Positions 22,073 through 31,959 of a stretch of DNA of 64,000 nt are shown one piece after another. The stretch's first letter is position 1. Every line of letters starts with the position of its first letter. Below the pieces are notes generated by a model. The model worked only from the letters and a program-made list of their open reading frames with translations. It was not told where the DNA came from and did no database searches. The stretch is from Heligmosomoides polygyrus polygyrus (Eukaryota; Nematoda; Chromadorea; Rhabditida; Heligmosomidae), in NCBI GenBank assembly GCA_947396885.1, contig OX377201.1, positions 21,615,923 through 21,679,922 of the forward strand, in the 5' to 3' direction. Position numbers and translations under genes: made by a program.

Positions 22073-23058
22073 TCCTACCATATTCGATTGTCCCTGTCCC
22101 AGGGACTAAACAAAGCATAAGGGTCTGGGGAAGGGAGTTTATAACAGCTTCTAGACGGCGATGGGAAGTGGTAGCGACCTCGTGCAGCATGACGAATCTG
22201 CTTGTGTTGGTTGTGCTGCTCCATTGTCATCATTCACATGCAGTCTTCATCAGTCTCTCGATGTTGTGCACTGACATCGATGAACGTGATGTACTGCGAT
22301 GCAATGAGCAGTTTAAGCGGTTCATTGTCGACTGCTTCTAACTCTTGATACTGAAATTATTGGATGAGCATGAATAATGGAGAAAATGTCGCTTTGGATA
22401 TATAATGCTCACGGATCTGGCATGTGAGACTTCGGGCCATAACCGAAGTTGAGGGAGGCAGTGGCTTATAGACTGAGATCATATCCTTTAATGGTGGTTT
22501 TTACTTGTTATCTGGTTTGAATTTTCATTTAATAGCAACTACAACATTCATCACCTCATTTTCTTTTATGTTTATAGTTCTACAGTGAAAGATGGGGATG
22601 AATGACTGATCGCTGCTGATTGAGGGTGGAAGCTTCCGTGCTTTAGTCGACTATTAAATTATCGAGCAGTCAAAGCATGCGGTTGGCAAAATAGGGGAGG
22701 GCTATTATATATGGGTTTCGGAAATTTTTGAAGAAAATTAACGTATTTCCGGTAATAATTCCCGTCAGCGAGATTCGATATGAAGTTAACATCTTTGGCC
22801 TTAATTTTACCATTGTTTGGCGCATACGGTCTTTCCTTAGGACGTCTCCCAAGAATTGACTAATTGCACGCGGACGCCTTCTAGCAGCTTCCTTTCTTAT
22901 TATACAGTTCTCCTTTATCTTCGGCTAAGTCACCGGATAGTGCTCATAGGTTTTTGAGATTGCAATTAAATCGCAAATGTAAGTAAAAGTTTGCTTTTGT
23001 CTCCTTCTTCGAATCTTCCATAGTTTGGTGAAAGGAGTACAAGTAACCTTTCGGAGTA

Positions 23059-23335
23059 AGGATAAGGATAAGGATAAAGGACGGCGTTACTCAATCCCTT
23101 CTGGGATGCGCCAGCGCATTCTACTTCTACGGGATGTCGTGGAGGCGACATGAATGCGTATTTGGCCATACAATGACTTGCGGTGGCCAGCCGATGAACA
23201 AGTCAGCGCTTTATCCTTTCCAGACAAGTCTGGTACCAATTCACCGACCCCGGAGGGATGGAAGGCTTGGTTGGCTTGGGCGGGAAATCCGAACCAGGAA
23301 CCTGGTATCGGCTGCAGGCGACAGTCGCGCCTCCT
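23059..23335 (-). mobile_element. SINE family A inserted in the LTR-type element
   Basis: The minus-strand SINE lacks the first 20 or so bases of its tRNA-like head. The 11-bp duplication CTTTCGGAGTA at 23048-23058 and 23336-23346 fixes its ends. It is nested inside the LTR element, itself nested in a palindrome arm, so it is among the youngest insertions here. Confidence 0.9.
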
Positions 23336-25469
23336 CTTTCGGAGTATGGTGGATTAAAAAATATTTCAAAGCAATAGAGATGTCAAGATAGTTGTCTTAC
23401 ACTAGAACTTTTGTATTGGTGGTAGTTTTTTTTGTAGTGCAGAGTATTGGTTTTTTTATGATACTATAAGGTATCAGCCTACTACAGAAGAAGTAAGACG
23501 CTCTTGGATTATGCTCGATTGAAAGATGACTGTTTGTCGTAGTCTACATCACATTTAGGGATTTACACTTATATGACCTTATTACATGATTTTAAGAATG
23601 TTAATTGAGACAGTATTCTAGATCAACAGTGACACTGAGAAAGTAGTAAAATACTGTTTCATTTTATATTCTAAACTTCATCAAGTCATATTGCGTGGCT
23701 TTTCTTAAATCCAGCAAATATTTGACAGATGTTAATCAAAGTTGTTGTTAATCCTTTCACATTCGAATTTAATTATTTATCTATTTTTTACGGATGCATG
23801 CGATTGAAATAGTATGTATAGGAACCATTTTCTGATTCTCAGTCAGTACGAATGGAGCATTGGTTGAACATATATAGGTGAAAAGTGACGTTAGGCCACC
23901 AGTGCATTACGACTACTTTCCTTTCGTTTAGAGCTTACAAATGGTGTTGTTTTGATAGGGATGCCGCTTTTGGTTGCGTAGCCAAATGCTTTGATTTATG
24001 AATTATGAGGAAATGCTATTATTAATAGATAGAAATTATTGGCTATCATCCCTTTTGGAAGGCAAAGGCACAGTGTACGCTAGCAAAGGTCGCACTCGAA
24101 AAGTCAAGGAAGAAAGGAAAAGTAAATTTTATGAGGATGCTAGCTTCGGCCGAATTTTATTTGGGATTTTGAGAATTTGGCTTTTGAAATTTTCGGCAGT
24201 CCTCAAAGTAAACGTACACTTTGGAAACAATCAAGAATTCGAAGTTATTCACTACGTATGGATATATACAAATTATTTATTTGTTTTTACAGCATCTGTA
24301 CTTTATCGCTAATGAACTCAAAGTAAGGATTGTCGTTTATCTGACAGTTTAGTTTTGGTTAGGCAGTTTCATAGCTGCTTTGTATGTATTTATGGTTTTT
24401 TGGGTGGTTAAAAAATTATCGATTGATACCATAAAAAATCAAGGTAAAATGAAGTGATCTTGATTTGTTTCCTCTTGAAATGTAGAGAGGTTCTGTTCAG
24501 GCCAATAGCCTGATGTAATCCGACCTCATTCCCGAAGGTGCGCGCATTGTTGTCGAGGTCGTTGTCCTTCCGAATACAGTTGGATGATCCGGCGGGTAGA
24601 GTGAGTGGAGTGGAGCGGTGGAGTGGCAGTAGATGGAGTAGTAGGAGTACAATTGCCTATGAGAAGTATATGAGTGGAAGGGTAGAGGGGGTGGGGGGAG
24701 GGTAGGAGGGGAGGGGGTGTTTACATAGGTTCTCGGAGGATATGGGATATGGGTAGTGGTGTAACTAGGCATGGCTATTTTCGTGGGATGGAGGATGGTG
24801 GTAGTTGTTTGCGTGGAGGGACAGCGCGATTGATAAATGGGGAAGGAACGGTCAGGAGGCACGGGTGGGGGTAAGAAAAGATCAGCAGCGGGTGTTCGGA
24901 CTGTGTAATGCATTCGCGGAAGTAAACAGTCAACAAGTCCGTTGTGAACTGCGGCGGATGCTTGAGGAGCTTTCTTTTTTTAGAATGAATTCTGTCGACG
25001 GGATGGGAAGAAAGAGCCTTGTCTTATGAATTATAGTTGCTATAGGATGTGGCATTATTTTCTACGGAGATATCTGTGTATTTCCATGTTTCGAACTAAA
25101 AAGAGTGAAACATTACAGCGCTGTGCAACACCATCAAAATTATTCAAGAGAATAAAATTATTGCATGAGGTGTGGTGCGGCTCGGCCGAGACTTCATTTG
25201 TTGCTCAGATTCTTATGTTAGATGTCTAGAATTCTGGTCAACCTCATGCGAGGGAGCAACTTTTGCGCTTCAACTTCGCGTAATGCGAAGTACAGAGAGA
25301 AAAAGGGTTATATTCAATAACAAGAGGAAAGAGTGCCACATCATGGTCTGCTAGAGAATAGACAGAAAGAACATTAGCTTCAGCGCAATCGGGAGCAGTC
25401 AAGAAATTCGAAGGAGTTCGTTCATTAAGGTTTGATTTTTGAAAAATTAAAACCCTAGCCGGGACCTCA

Positions 25470-25936
25470 TGTAACGGAAAAGCTTCTTTTAAAGACGGTC
25501 GTAATGACTTCCGTTTAAACACTCCATCGGACCCGTATCCGACCAGCAGAAATCGTTCTTATACAATAGATTTTTGTCCCTTTGAATGCTTCAAGAAATA
25601 CTTTGACGACAATCTTTTATCAGCATTATTTATCAGACAATAGAGGATAGGCAGATGGATGGTAAGGAAGGGGAGGGGGGGAAGGAATCGCATAAGGCAG
25701 GTCTAAGAGCGAACGGCTAAAGCGCCGCCAGCTTCATAGGGGAGCCGACCGCCAGAGGTGGATCAGCGGGAGGGGGTAAACAAGCCGTCTAGGTTCAACT
25801 TGATCCTTCTTTTATAACCAGTGCCAAGCACGGCTGTCGCTGTTGTTGACCACGGAGCGTCAGCAGAGCTGTGTGAGTGCGTGGGTATTGAGCTTTCTAG
25901 AGAAATGACCTTACATCTGCTATTGACTTCTCTACA
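25470..25936. repeat. right LTR
   Basis: Second copy of the terminal repeat, followed directly by the AGCG duplication. High similarity to the left copy suggests a young insertion. Confidence 0.85.
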
Positions 25937-26639
25937 AGCGGTATTGTGCCACAGGATCGCCGCGTGACCAGAGACTCGACGATTAGTCGAAATCAAACAA
26001 GGATTTATCCCATCTTAGACAGTGGAAATGTACGGAACTGAATGCTGACTGCGACGAAGGAAACGGAACCTAAATGTCACGGAGATGAAGATGCTGTGTT
26101 TGAGTGAGGGCATTTCATGCGATTGGACCGTATCCGTAACGATAACATACGGCAACGCTTTGGCATCGCTCCTATTCAGCATAGAATGGGTGAGAACCGT
26201 CCATGATGGCTCGATCACCTTCTCCGTGCTAGCGCGCCAAGTCCTAGGCAGGTCGTGGAAGACCTCTGCAGCTGGATGGACACGTTGCATAACGATCTCA
26301 AGGCAATCAATCTGCACTCCGATCAAGCAGCTTACCTAAATAAATGACAATCACTTCCCAGGTAAGCGGACACTGCCTCGATGTAAGACAGACGCTCAAG
26401 GACAAATAAGTGATTAAGAGAGCGTAAGTAAACATCCTACTATATATAATCGGCTAATGTCACGTGTCCGTCACGGTAAGGGGGACTGAAACCAAAAGAT
26501 GTCTGCGTCAGTGCGACGTATGCCGGCCGGGCTTTTTTTTTAGCTTAACCGTTGGCGATTGCTGGCGAACTAAATCCTTGGCTGCTGATCGTCCAAGTTT
26601 ACGAGATATTCAGGAGCAACTCGTTAGGGTATGAATGGG

Positions 26640-26930
26640 GATTGAGTGCAGAGCGTAGGGATTCAGGAGGCGTGCCCAGACGTCGTTCAGCGTGCGTCTG
26701 TATTCAGAAGACGTGCTGAAGAGTCGCCAAAGGTGCGTAGGTATTCAGAAGACCTTCGCTAGACGTCGTGCGAGGGATCAGAAGACGTAGAAAAGACGTC
26801 GTTCAACGTCCTCCAACTTGCGTGGAGATCAAAGACGTGCTGACGTTTTTGTCTAACGTGCGTAGGGATTCAGAAGACGTGTTGAAGACGTCGTCCAACT
26901 TGCGTAGGGATTTCGAGTAAGGGTGACCAA
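26640..26930 (+). repeat. degenerate minisatellite with GACGTC cores (left arm)
   Basis: About seven diverged units around 40 bp carry 'gcgtagggattcagaagacgt' or variants, and 'GACGTCGTtC'. It is mirrored at about 29700-29985 in the right arm. Unit borders are ragged, with internal deletions. Confidence 0.7.
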
Positions 26931-27092
26931 TAGGAGAGGACCAACAAAGGGGGACCATAGAGGGGGGAGCGTGAATAATAAGGGGGACCAGCATTTTTCC
27001 TCAACATCGTTCAGGGTGTGTCGGATTTCTGAAGACGGCTTACAGAAGTCGTGGCACTTGTGTCAGTGCAGAAGGAGTGTCATAGACGCCAT

Positions 27093-27292
27093 NNNNNNNN
27101 NNNNNNNNNNNNNNNNNNNNNNNNNNNNNNNNNNNNNNNNNNNNNNNNNNNNNNNNNNNNNNNNNNNNNNNNNNNNNNNNNNNNNNNNNNNNNNNNNNNN
27201 NNNNNNNNNNNNNNNNNNNNNNNNNNNNNNNNNNNNNNNNNNNNNNNNNNNNNNNNNNNNNNNNNNNNNNNNNNNNNNNNNNNNNNNNNNNN
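27093..27292. other. assembly gap (200 N)
   Basis: Exactly 200 N, so of arbitrary length. The 74 bases before it (27019-27092) are repeated exactly after it (27293-27366), while the right palindrome arm has this sequence only once. Confidence 0.95.
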
Positions 27293-27558
27293 TGTCGGAT
27301 TTCTGAAGACGGCTTACAGAAGTCGTGGCACTTGTGTCAGTGCAGAAGGAGTGTCATAGACGCCATGGCAACGTAGTGACACGTAAATCGGTGCTCAGTG
27401 TCACATGTGCGTGGAAACATAGGAAGTATTTCTGGGGGGGGGGGGGCGTAGAGAGAGTGACCACGGGATTCGGAGGAGTATTATTGCCATCGGACAGTAA
27501 GCGGTGTCGACCATTACCGATTAGCTGTCACAACTATGTTTTGTTGCGATCAAAACTT

Positions 27559-27622
27559 CTAGCGCCAGGCGGGACTCGAACCCGCACCTCCCTCTGACCG
27601 GGCGGGAATGCTCTACGCCTTT
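27559..27622 (-). tRNA. truncated tRNA-like gene (inverted head unit)
   Basis: The minus strand carries the T arm (GCGGGTTCGAGTCCCGC) and the anticodon arm, but the 5' acceptor strand is replaced at the inversion junction near 27622. Unlikely to yield a stable product. Confidence 0.6.
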
Positions 27623-27778
27623 ACCAGCCACTTGAGGCTTAAGGAAACTGATTTGAATTGTTTCTATCAAGACCATCAGCTTGACTGGTTCCATGCTGAT
27701 ATCAGCGGCCAGGTCATCCTGGATACGGGTGACTGCTGATCGGTCCCACGAGGTGTGGATGTTGCGTTCGATCAAACG

Positions 27779-27853
27779 GCGCCGGTGGTGTAAAGGCGTA
27801 GAGCATTCCCGCCCGGTCAGAGGGAGGTGAGGGTTCGAGTCCCGCCTGGCGCT
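27779..27853 (+). tRNA. tRNA-like gene copy 1
   Basis: Same cloverleaf as the other copies, but with GAGGG in place of GCGGG in the T stem, one mismatch. The first of four identical-length copies spaced 281 bp apart. Confidence 0.6.
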
Positions 27854-28059
27854 AGAAGTTTTGATCGCAACAAAACATCGTTGTGACAGCTTACTACCTC
27901 GATACCAGCCACTTGAGGCTTAAGGAAACTGATTTGAATTGTTTCTATCAAGACCATCAGCTTGACTGGTTCCATGCTGATATCAGCGGCCAGGTCATCC
28001 CGGATACGGGTGACTGCTGATCGGTCCCACGAGGTGTGGATGTTGCGTTCGATCAAACG

Positions 28060-28134
28060 GCGCCGGTGGTGTAAAGGCGTAGAGCATTCCCGCCCGGTCA
28101 GAGGGAGGTGCGGGTTCGAGTCCCGCCTGGCGCT
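28060..28134 (+). tRNA. tRNA-like gene copy 2 (reference fold)
   Basis: The 75 nt fold without remainder into a cloverleaf. The acceptor stem is GCGCCGG against CTGGCGC, the D arm GTGT/GCAT with an 11-nt loop, the anticodon arm CCCGC/GAGGG with one G-A mismatch, the variable loop AGGT, and the T arm GCGGG-TTCGAGT-CCCGC. The A box (TGGTGTAAAGG) and B box (GGTTCGAGTCC) match RNA polymerase III promoters, and a TTTT terminator follows 6-9 bases after the gene. Position 33 is C instead of the nearly invariant U, and the formal anticodon would be GGT (Thr). It may be a transcribed tRNA-derived RNA rather than a decoding tRNA. Confidence 0.7.
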
Positions 28135-28340
28135 AGAAGTTTTGATCGCAACAAAACATCGTTGTGACAGCTTACTACCTCGATACCAGCCACTTGAGGC
28201 TTAAGGAAACTGATTTGAATTGTTTCTATCAAGACCATCAGCTTGACTGGTTCCATGCTGATATCAGCGGCCAGGTCATCCCGGATACGGGTGACTGCTG
28301 ATCGGTCCCACGAGGTGTGGATGTTGCGTTCGATCAAACG

Positions 28341-28415
28341 GCGCCGGTGGTGTAAAGGCGTAGAGCATTCCCGCCCGGTCAGAGGGAGGTGCGGGTTCGA
28401 GTCCCGCCTGGCGCT
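28341..28415 (+). tRNA. tRNA-like gene copy 3
   Basis: Identical fold and promoter boxes to copy 2, followed by the same TTTT. Confidence 0.7.
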
Positions 28416-28621
28416 AGAAGTTTTGATCGCAACAAAACATCGTTGTGACAGCTTACTACCTCGATACCAGCCACTTGAGGCTTAAGGAAACTGATTTGAA
28501 TTGTTTCTATCAAGACCATCAGCTTGACTGGTTCCATGCTGATATCAGCGGCCAGGTCATCCCGGATACGGGTGACTGCTGATCGGTCCCACGAGGTGTG
28601 GATGTTGCGTTCGATCAAACG

Positions 28622-28696
28622 GCGCCGGTGGTGTAAAGGCGTAGAGCATTCCCGCCCGGTCAGAAGGAGGTGCGGGTTCGAGTCCCGCCTGGCGCT
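28622..28696 (+). tRNA. tRNA-like gene copy 4
   Basis: Same as copy 2 except GTCAGAAGG for GTCAGAGGG in the anticodon arm, which weakens that stem further. Confidence 0.65.
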
Positions 28697-28884
28697 AGAA
28701 GTTTTGATCGCAACAAAACATCGTTGTGACAGCTTACTACCTCGATACCAGCCACTTGAGGCTTAAGGAAACTGATTTGAATCATTACCGATTAATTTAA
28801 ACTATGATTTTGCTGATTAGGCACCCGATTGGGACACTCATTACCTGTTTCTCGACACGTAGAGAACGACCGCTTCGGAGAATA

Positions 28885-29290
28885 ACCTTCCAATTACAAA
28901 ATTTTATATAATGTACCAGACGTTCAGCGGCCTAGCGGCCGCCAAACGTCTGGTTGGGGGCTCCGCCCCAAACCCCGAGAATAGAACAACCCCATACCAT
29001 CTCGTTAGGGGCTCCGCCCCAGACCCCGAGAATAGAACAACCCCATCCCATCTCGTTGGGGGCTCCACCCAAAACTCCGAGAATAGGACAACCCCATCCC
29101 ATCTCGTTGGGGGCTCCACCCAAAACTCCGAGAATAGAACAACCCCAATCTTCCTCCTTTCTTCTTTAGGTCTTCTTATAGTAAAAAAACTGGTTTTACC
29201 ATGTAGATTAGTGCAGCAGGATATGGTTGGGCAGAATTTTCACTGCGCATATGAAGCCCATCCACCCTCCATCATATGCACGCGATTTAT
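28885..29290. repeat. spacer of palindrome 2 with a 51-bp minisatellite
   Basis: Between the arms, about four 51-bp units start near 28949, 29001, 29052 and 29103, each with GGGGGCTCCGCCCC (or CACCC) and 'gagaatagaacaacccca'. Since 51 is divisible by three, 17-residue repeats are open on both strands (for example NPENRTTP on plus). This is expected from period and composition and is not evidence of a gene. A palindrome CGGCCTAGCGGCCG sits at about 28929. Confidence 0.75.
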
Positions 29291-31198
29291 TCTCGGAAGC
29301 GGTCGTTCTCTACGTGTCGAGAAACAGGTAATGAGAGTCCCAATCGGGTGCTTAATCAGCAAAATCATAGTTTAAATTAATCGGTAATGGTCGACACCGC
29401 TTACTGTCCGATGGCAATAATACTCCTCCGAATCCCGTGGTCACTCTCTCTACGCCCCCCCCCCCCTTCCGAAATACTTCCTATGTTTCCACGCACATGT
29501 GACACTGAGTACCGATTCACGTGTCACTACGTTGCCATGACGTCTATGACACTCCTTCTGCACTGACACAAGTGCCACGACTTCTGTAAGCCGTCTTCAG
29601 AAATCCGACACACCCTGAACGATGTTGAGGAAAAATGCTGGTCCCCCTTATTATTCACGCTCCCCTCTATGGTCCCCCTTTGTTGGTCCTCTCCTATTGG
29701 TCACCCTTACTCAAAATCCCTACGCAAGTTGGACGACGTCTTCAACACGTCTTCTGAATCCCTACGCACGTTAGACAAAAACGTCAGCACGTCTTTTGAT
29801 CTCCACGCAAGTTGGATGACGTTGAACGACGTCTTTTGTACGTCTTCTGAATCCCTCGCACGACGTCTAGCGAAGGTCTTCTGAATACCTACGCACCTTT
29901 GGCGACTCTTCAGCACGTCTTCTGAATACAGACGCACGCTGAACGACGTCTGGGGCACGCCTCCTGAATCCCTACGCTCTGCACTCAATCCCCATTCATA
30001 CCCTGACGAGTTGCACCTGAATATCTCGTAAACTTGGACGATCAGCAGCCAAGGATTTAGTTCGTCAGCAATCGCCAACTGTTAAGCTAAAAAAAGCCCG
30101 GCCGGCATACGTCGCACTGACGCAGACATCTTTTGGTTTCAGTCCCCCCTTACCGTGACGGACACGTGACATTAGCCGATTATATATAGTAGGATGTTTA
30201 CTTACGCTCTCTTAATCACTTATTTGTCCTTGAGCGTCTGTCTTACATCGAGGCAGTGTCCGCTTACCTGGGAAGTGATTGTCATTTATTTAGGTAAGCT
30301 GCTTGATCGGAGTGCAGATTGATTGCCTTGAGATCGTTATGCAACGTGTCCATCCAGCTGCAGAGGTCTTCCACGACCTGCCTAGGACTTGGCGCGCTAG
30401 CACGGAGAAGGTGATCGAGCCATCATGGACGGTTCTCACCCATTCTATGCTGAATAGGAGCGATGCCAAAGCGTTGCCGTATGTTATCGTTACGGATACG
30501 GTCCAATCGCATGAAATGCCTCACTCAAACACAGCATCTTCATCTCCGTGACATTTAGGTTCCGTTTCCTTCGTCGCAGTCAGCATTCAGTTCCGTACAT
30601 TTCCACTGTCTAAGATGGATAAATCCTTGTTTGATTTCGACTAATCGTCGAGTCTCTGGTCACGCGGCGATTCTGTGGCACAATACCGCTCATAACTAGT
30701 GTCGCATTTGACATCGGCTTCACTCGCGACCGCCGCTGCGTCTGGGTCGTTGAGAGCGGAGATGCTGTAAAACCGAGCATATCTCCGAATTCAGATCTTC
30801 GACTGGAGTTCAAAAATCTAATTGATTTATACTGTACTAAAGTACACTTACAGTGTTCTTCATGGAGACGTCAAAAGCAATTCCCCTTAATTTGCGCTGA
30901 TTAATCTGATCTGCATTCAAAATAAACGACATACTGAGAATCCTCACTGAATGGCCTTTTCAAAAATGTGTGGAATAATCAGTGCATGTGAGAAATATGT
31001 TTTTTGTCCTATATATAGTCTATTGCTGGAGTCTTCCTTGCTCGTCCGATATAATCACTCATGGGATAAGATAAGATAAAAATAAAGGAAGACGTTATTC
31101 AACTCTCCTGGAGGATGCACCACACATTCCACTTCCACGGGATGTCGTAGAGGCGATACAATGACTTGTGGTGGCCAGCTGATGAAGAAGTCAGCGGT
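29291..31198 (-). repeat. right arm of palindrome 2, uninterrupted
   Basis: Inverted partner of the left arm blocks. It runs from the 'tattctcggaagcggtcgttctc' region at the centre to a truncated SINE at about 31070-31198, where it is fused to an RTE fragment. The frame at 30303-30551, mirrored at 26015-26326, is open in both arms (starts MIGVQIDCLEIVMQRVHPAA), but I recognise no protein in it. Confidence 0.9.
31070..31198 (-). mobile_element. SINE family A 3' half at palindrome end
   Basis: Mirror image of 21093-21225. It stops abruptly at 31198, where sequence switches to an RTE reading frame, so this is the breakpoint of the inverted duplication rather than a SINE end. Confidence 0.8.
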
Positions 31199-31907
31199 GC
31201 TGAACGAGCTCAATGTGGCAGGTATGAAGATTGGATTGGACATGAACATGTCCAAAACGCAATTTATGGTCAACCAGTGGTGTGACACGGGACTCGTAAG
31301 GTTAAATGGAGTCGCTCTGCAACAGGTCGACTCCTACGTCTATCTGGGAAGAGAGCTGAACATGGATAACGACCTCGCTCCTGAAATCGCCCGCAGGAAA
31401 CGCGCAGCATGGGCAGCCTTCAGTTCGATTCGCGAAGTCACCGATCAGGTCAAGGATCCCGGCCTCAGGGCCTCGATATTCAACGCCTCTGTACTGCTTG
31501 CGATGTGTTACGCGACGGAAACCTGGCCCGACAACAAGACAATCGCCAGAGCGATGCAAACTACGCATCGTGCACTGGAGAGATGTCTTCTAAGGACAAG
31601 CCTTCGTCAGCAATGGCAAGAAGGCCTACGAAGCTCGGAGCTATGGGAGAAGTCGCAATTAGCAGACCTGCTGCAGTACATGAAGAAGTCCAAATATCGC
31701 TGGGCCGGACACCTGCTTCGACGAAAGGACGATAGATGGAGTCTCCGTGTCACAGAATGGCTCCCGAGAGACCATAAGAGACCACTGGGACGACCGCCAA
31801 CGCGATGGGCAGACTCATTCTCAAGATCTTTCAGAGAGCGGAGTCTGCCTCACTGGATGCAAACAGCCAGAGATCGAGCGGTCTGGAAGAGTTGTGGTCC
31901 CCGCTGA
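31199..31907 (+). pseudogene. RTE-type retrotransposon, ORF 3' end
   Basis: An open frame of about 235 residues (LNELNVAGMKIGLDMNMSK, VDSYVYLGRELNMDNDLAPE, RRKRAAWAAF, KSKYRWAGHLLRRKDDRW, PLGRPPTRWADSFSR) matches the C-terminal part of nematode RTE ORFs. It belongs to a different subfamily from the copy at 1-932. The RT catalytic motif itself is absent, since the sequence starts downstream of it at the palindrome breakpoint. The tail 'atcaaagtatcaaagtatcaaagt' at 31933-31957 is a short repeat typical of RTE ends. It lacks its own start codon; the apparent start at 31161 lies in the SINE. Confidence 0.88.
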
Positions 31908-31959
31908 GAAGACCTCCAGCCGACAAAGGACCATCAAAGTATCAAAGTATCAAAGTAAG

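Larger units (their letters stand above)
21605..25936. mobile_element. LTR-type element without recognisable coding region
   Basis: A 468-bp sequence at 21605-22072 recurs as 467 bp at 25470-25936. Both begin TGTAACGG and end CTCTACA (TG...CA). Flanking AGCG at 21601-21604 and 25937-25940 is a 4-bp target duplication. The other palindrome arm shows the empty site ACTAGTTATGAGCGGTATTG. Terminal repeats plus a short duplication are the hallmark of integrase-mediated LTR retrotransposons. The 3.4-kb interior has no gag, RT or integrase motif in any frame. It carries a SINE, a purine/pyrimidine-biased stretch at 24500-24900, and otherwise AT-rich DNA. No primer-binding site starting TGG is visible at either inner LTR edge, so its orientation is open. 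It is best read as a non-autonomous element. Confidence 0.85.
27524..28782 (+). mobile_element. mobile tandem array of 281-bp units with tRNA-like genes
   Basis: The 12-bp duplication CATTACCGATTA at 27512-27523 and 28783-28794 flanks the array, and the right palindrome arm holds the empty site once, so the whole array is an insertion. Its layout is an inverted truncated unit (27524-27621), then four forward 281-bp units beginning at 27622, 27903, 28184 and 28465, then a partial unit from 28746. The units are almost identical. Each forward unit contains one 75-nt tRNA-like gene plus about 206 bp of unknown spacer. No protein motif is convincing; the repeated frame on the minus strand ending [11 protein letters not shown] is the tRNA read backwards. 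An inverted head plus tandem forward copies and a 12-bp duplication resemble Penelope-type insertions, which is inference. Confidence 0.85.
21093..28884 (+). repeat. left arm of palindrome 2, with insertions
   Basis: Pairs with 29291-31198 in inverted orientation. Paired blocks are 21093-21604, 25941-27092, 27367-27523 and 28795-28884, about 1.91 kb in total. The unpaired parts are a 4.3-kb LTR-type element, an assembly gap with a 74-bp duplicate, and a 1.26-kb tandem tRNA-like array. At each of the two true insertions the right arm shows the uninterrupted site. Sampled stretches (for example 25945-26120) differ by only a few bases, so the arms look recent. Confidence 0.9.

Noticed and set aside
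24497..24913. 138-residue Pro/Thr/Ser-rich frame on the minus strand
   Set aside because: Composition reflects a G-rich, T-poor stretch; no domain, no neighbour support.
27923..28183. Hammerhead ribozyme in the 281-bp units (CTGATGG ... GAAAC on the minus strand)
   Set aside because: The core needs CUGANGA; here the last base is G and stem II does not form, so the array cannot be called a classic retrozyme.
27817..28618. Repeated 79-84 residue open frames on the minus strand ending [11 protein letters not shown]
   Set aside because: They are the reverse reading of the tRNA-like genes and their spacer; conservation follows from the units being recent tandem copies.
28911..29375. 154-residue frame with 17-residue repeats
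   Set aside because: A 51-bp satellite without stops is open by period alone, on both strands; no start context or splice support.
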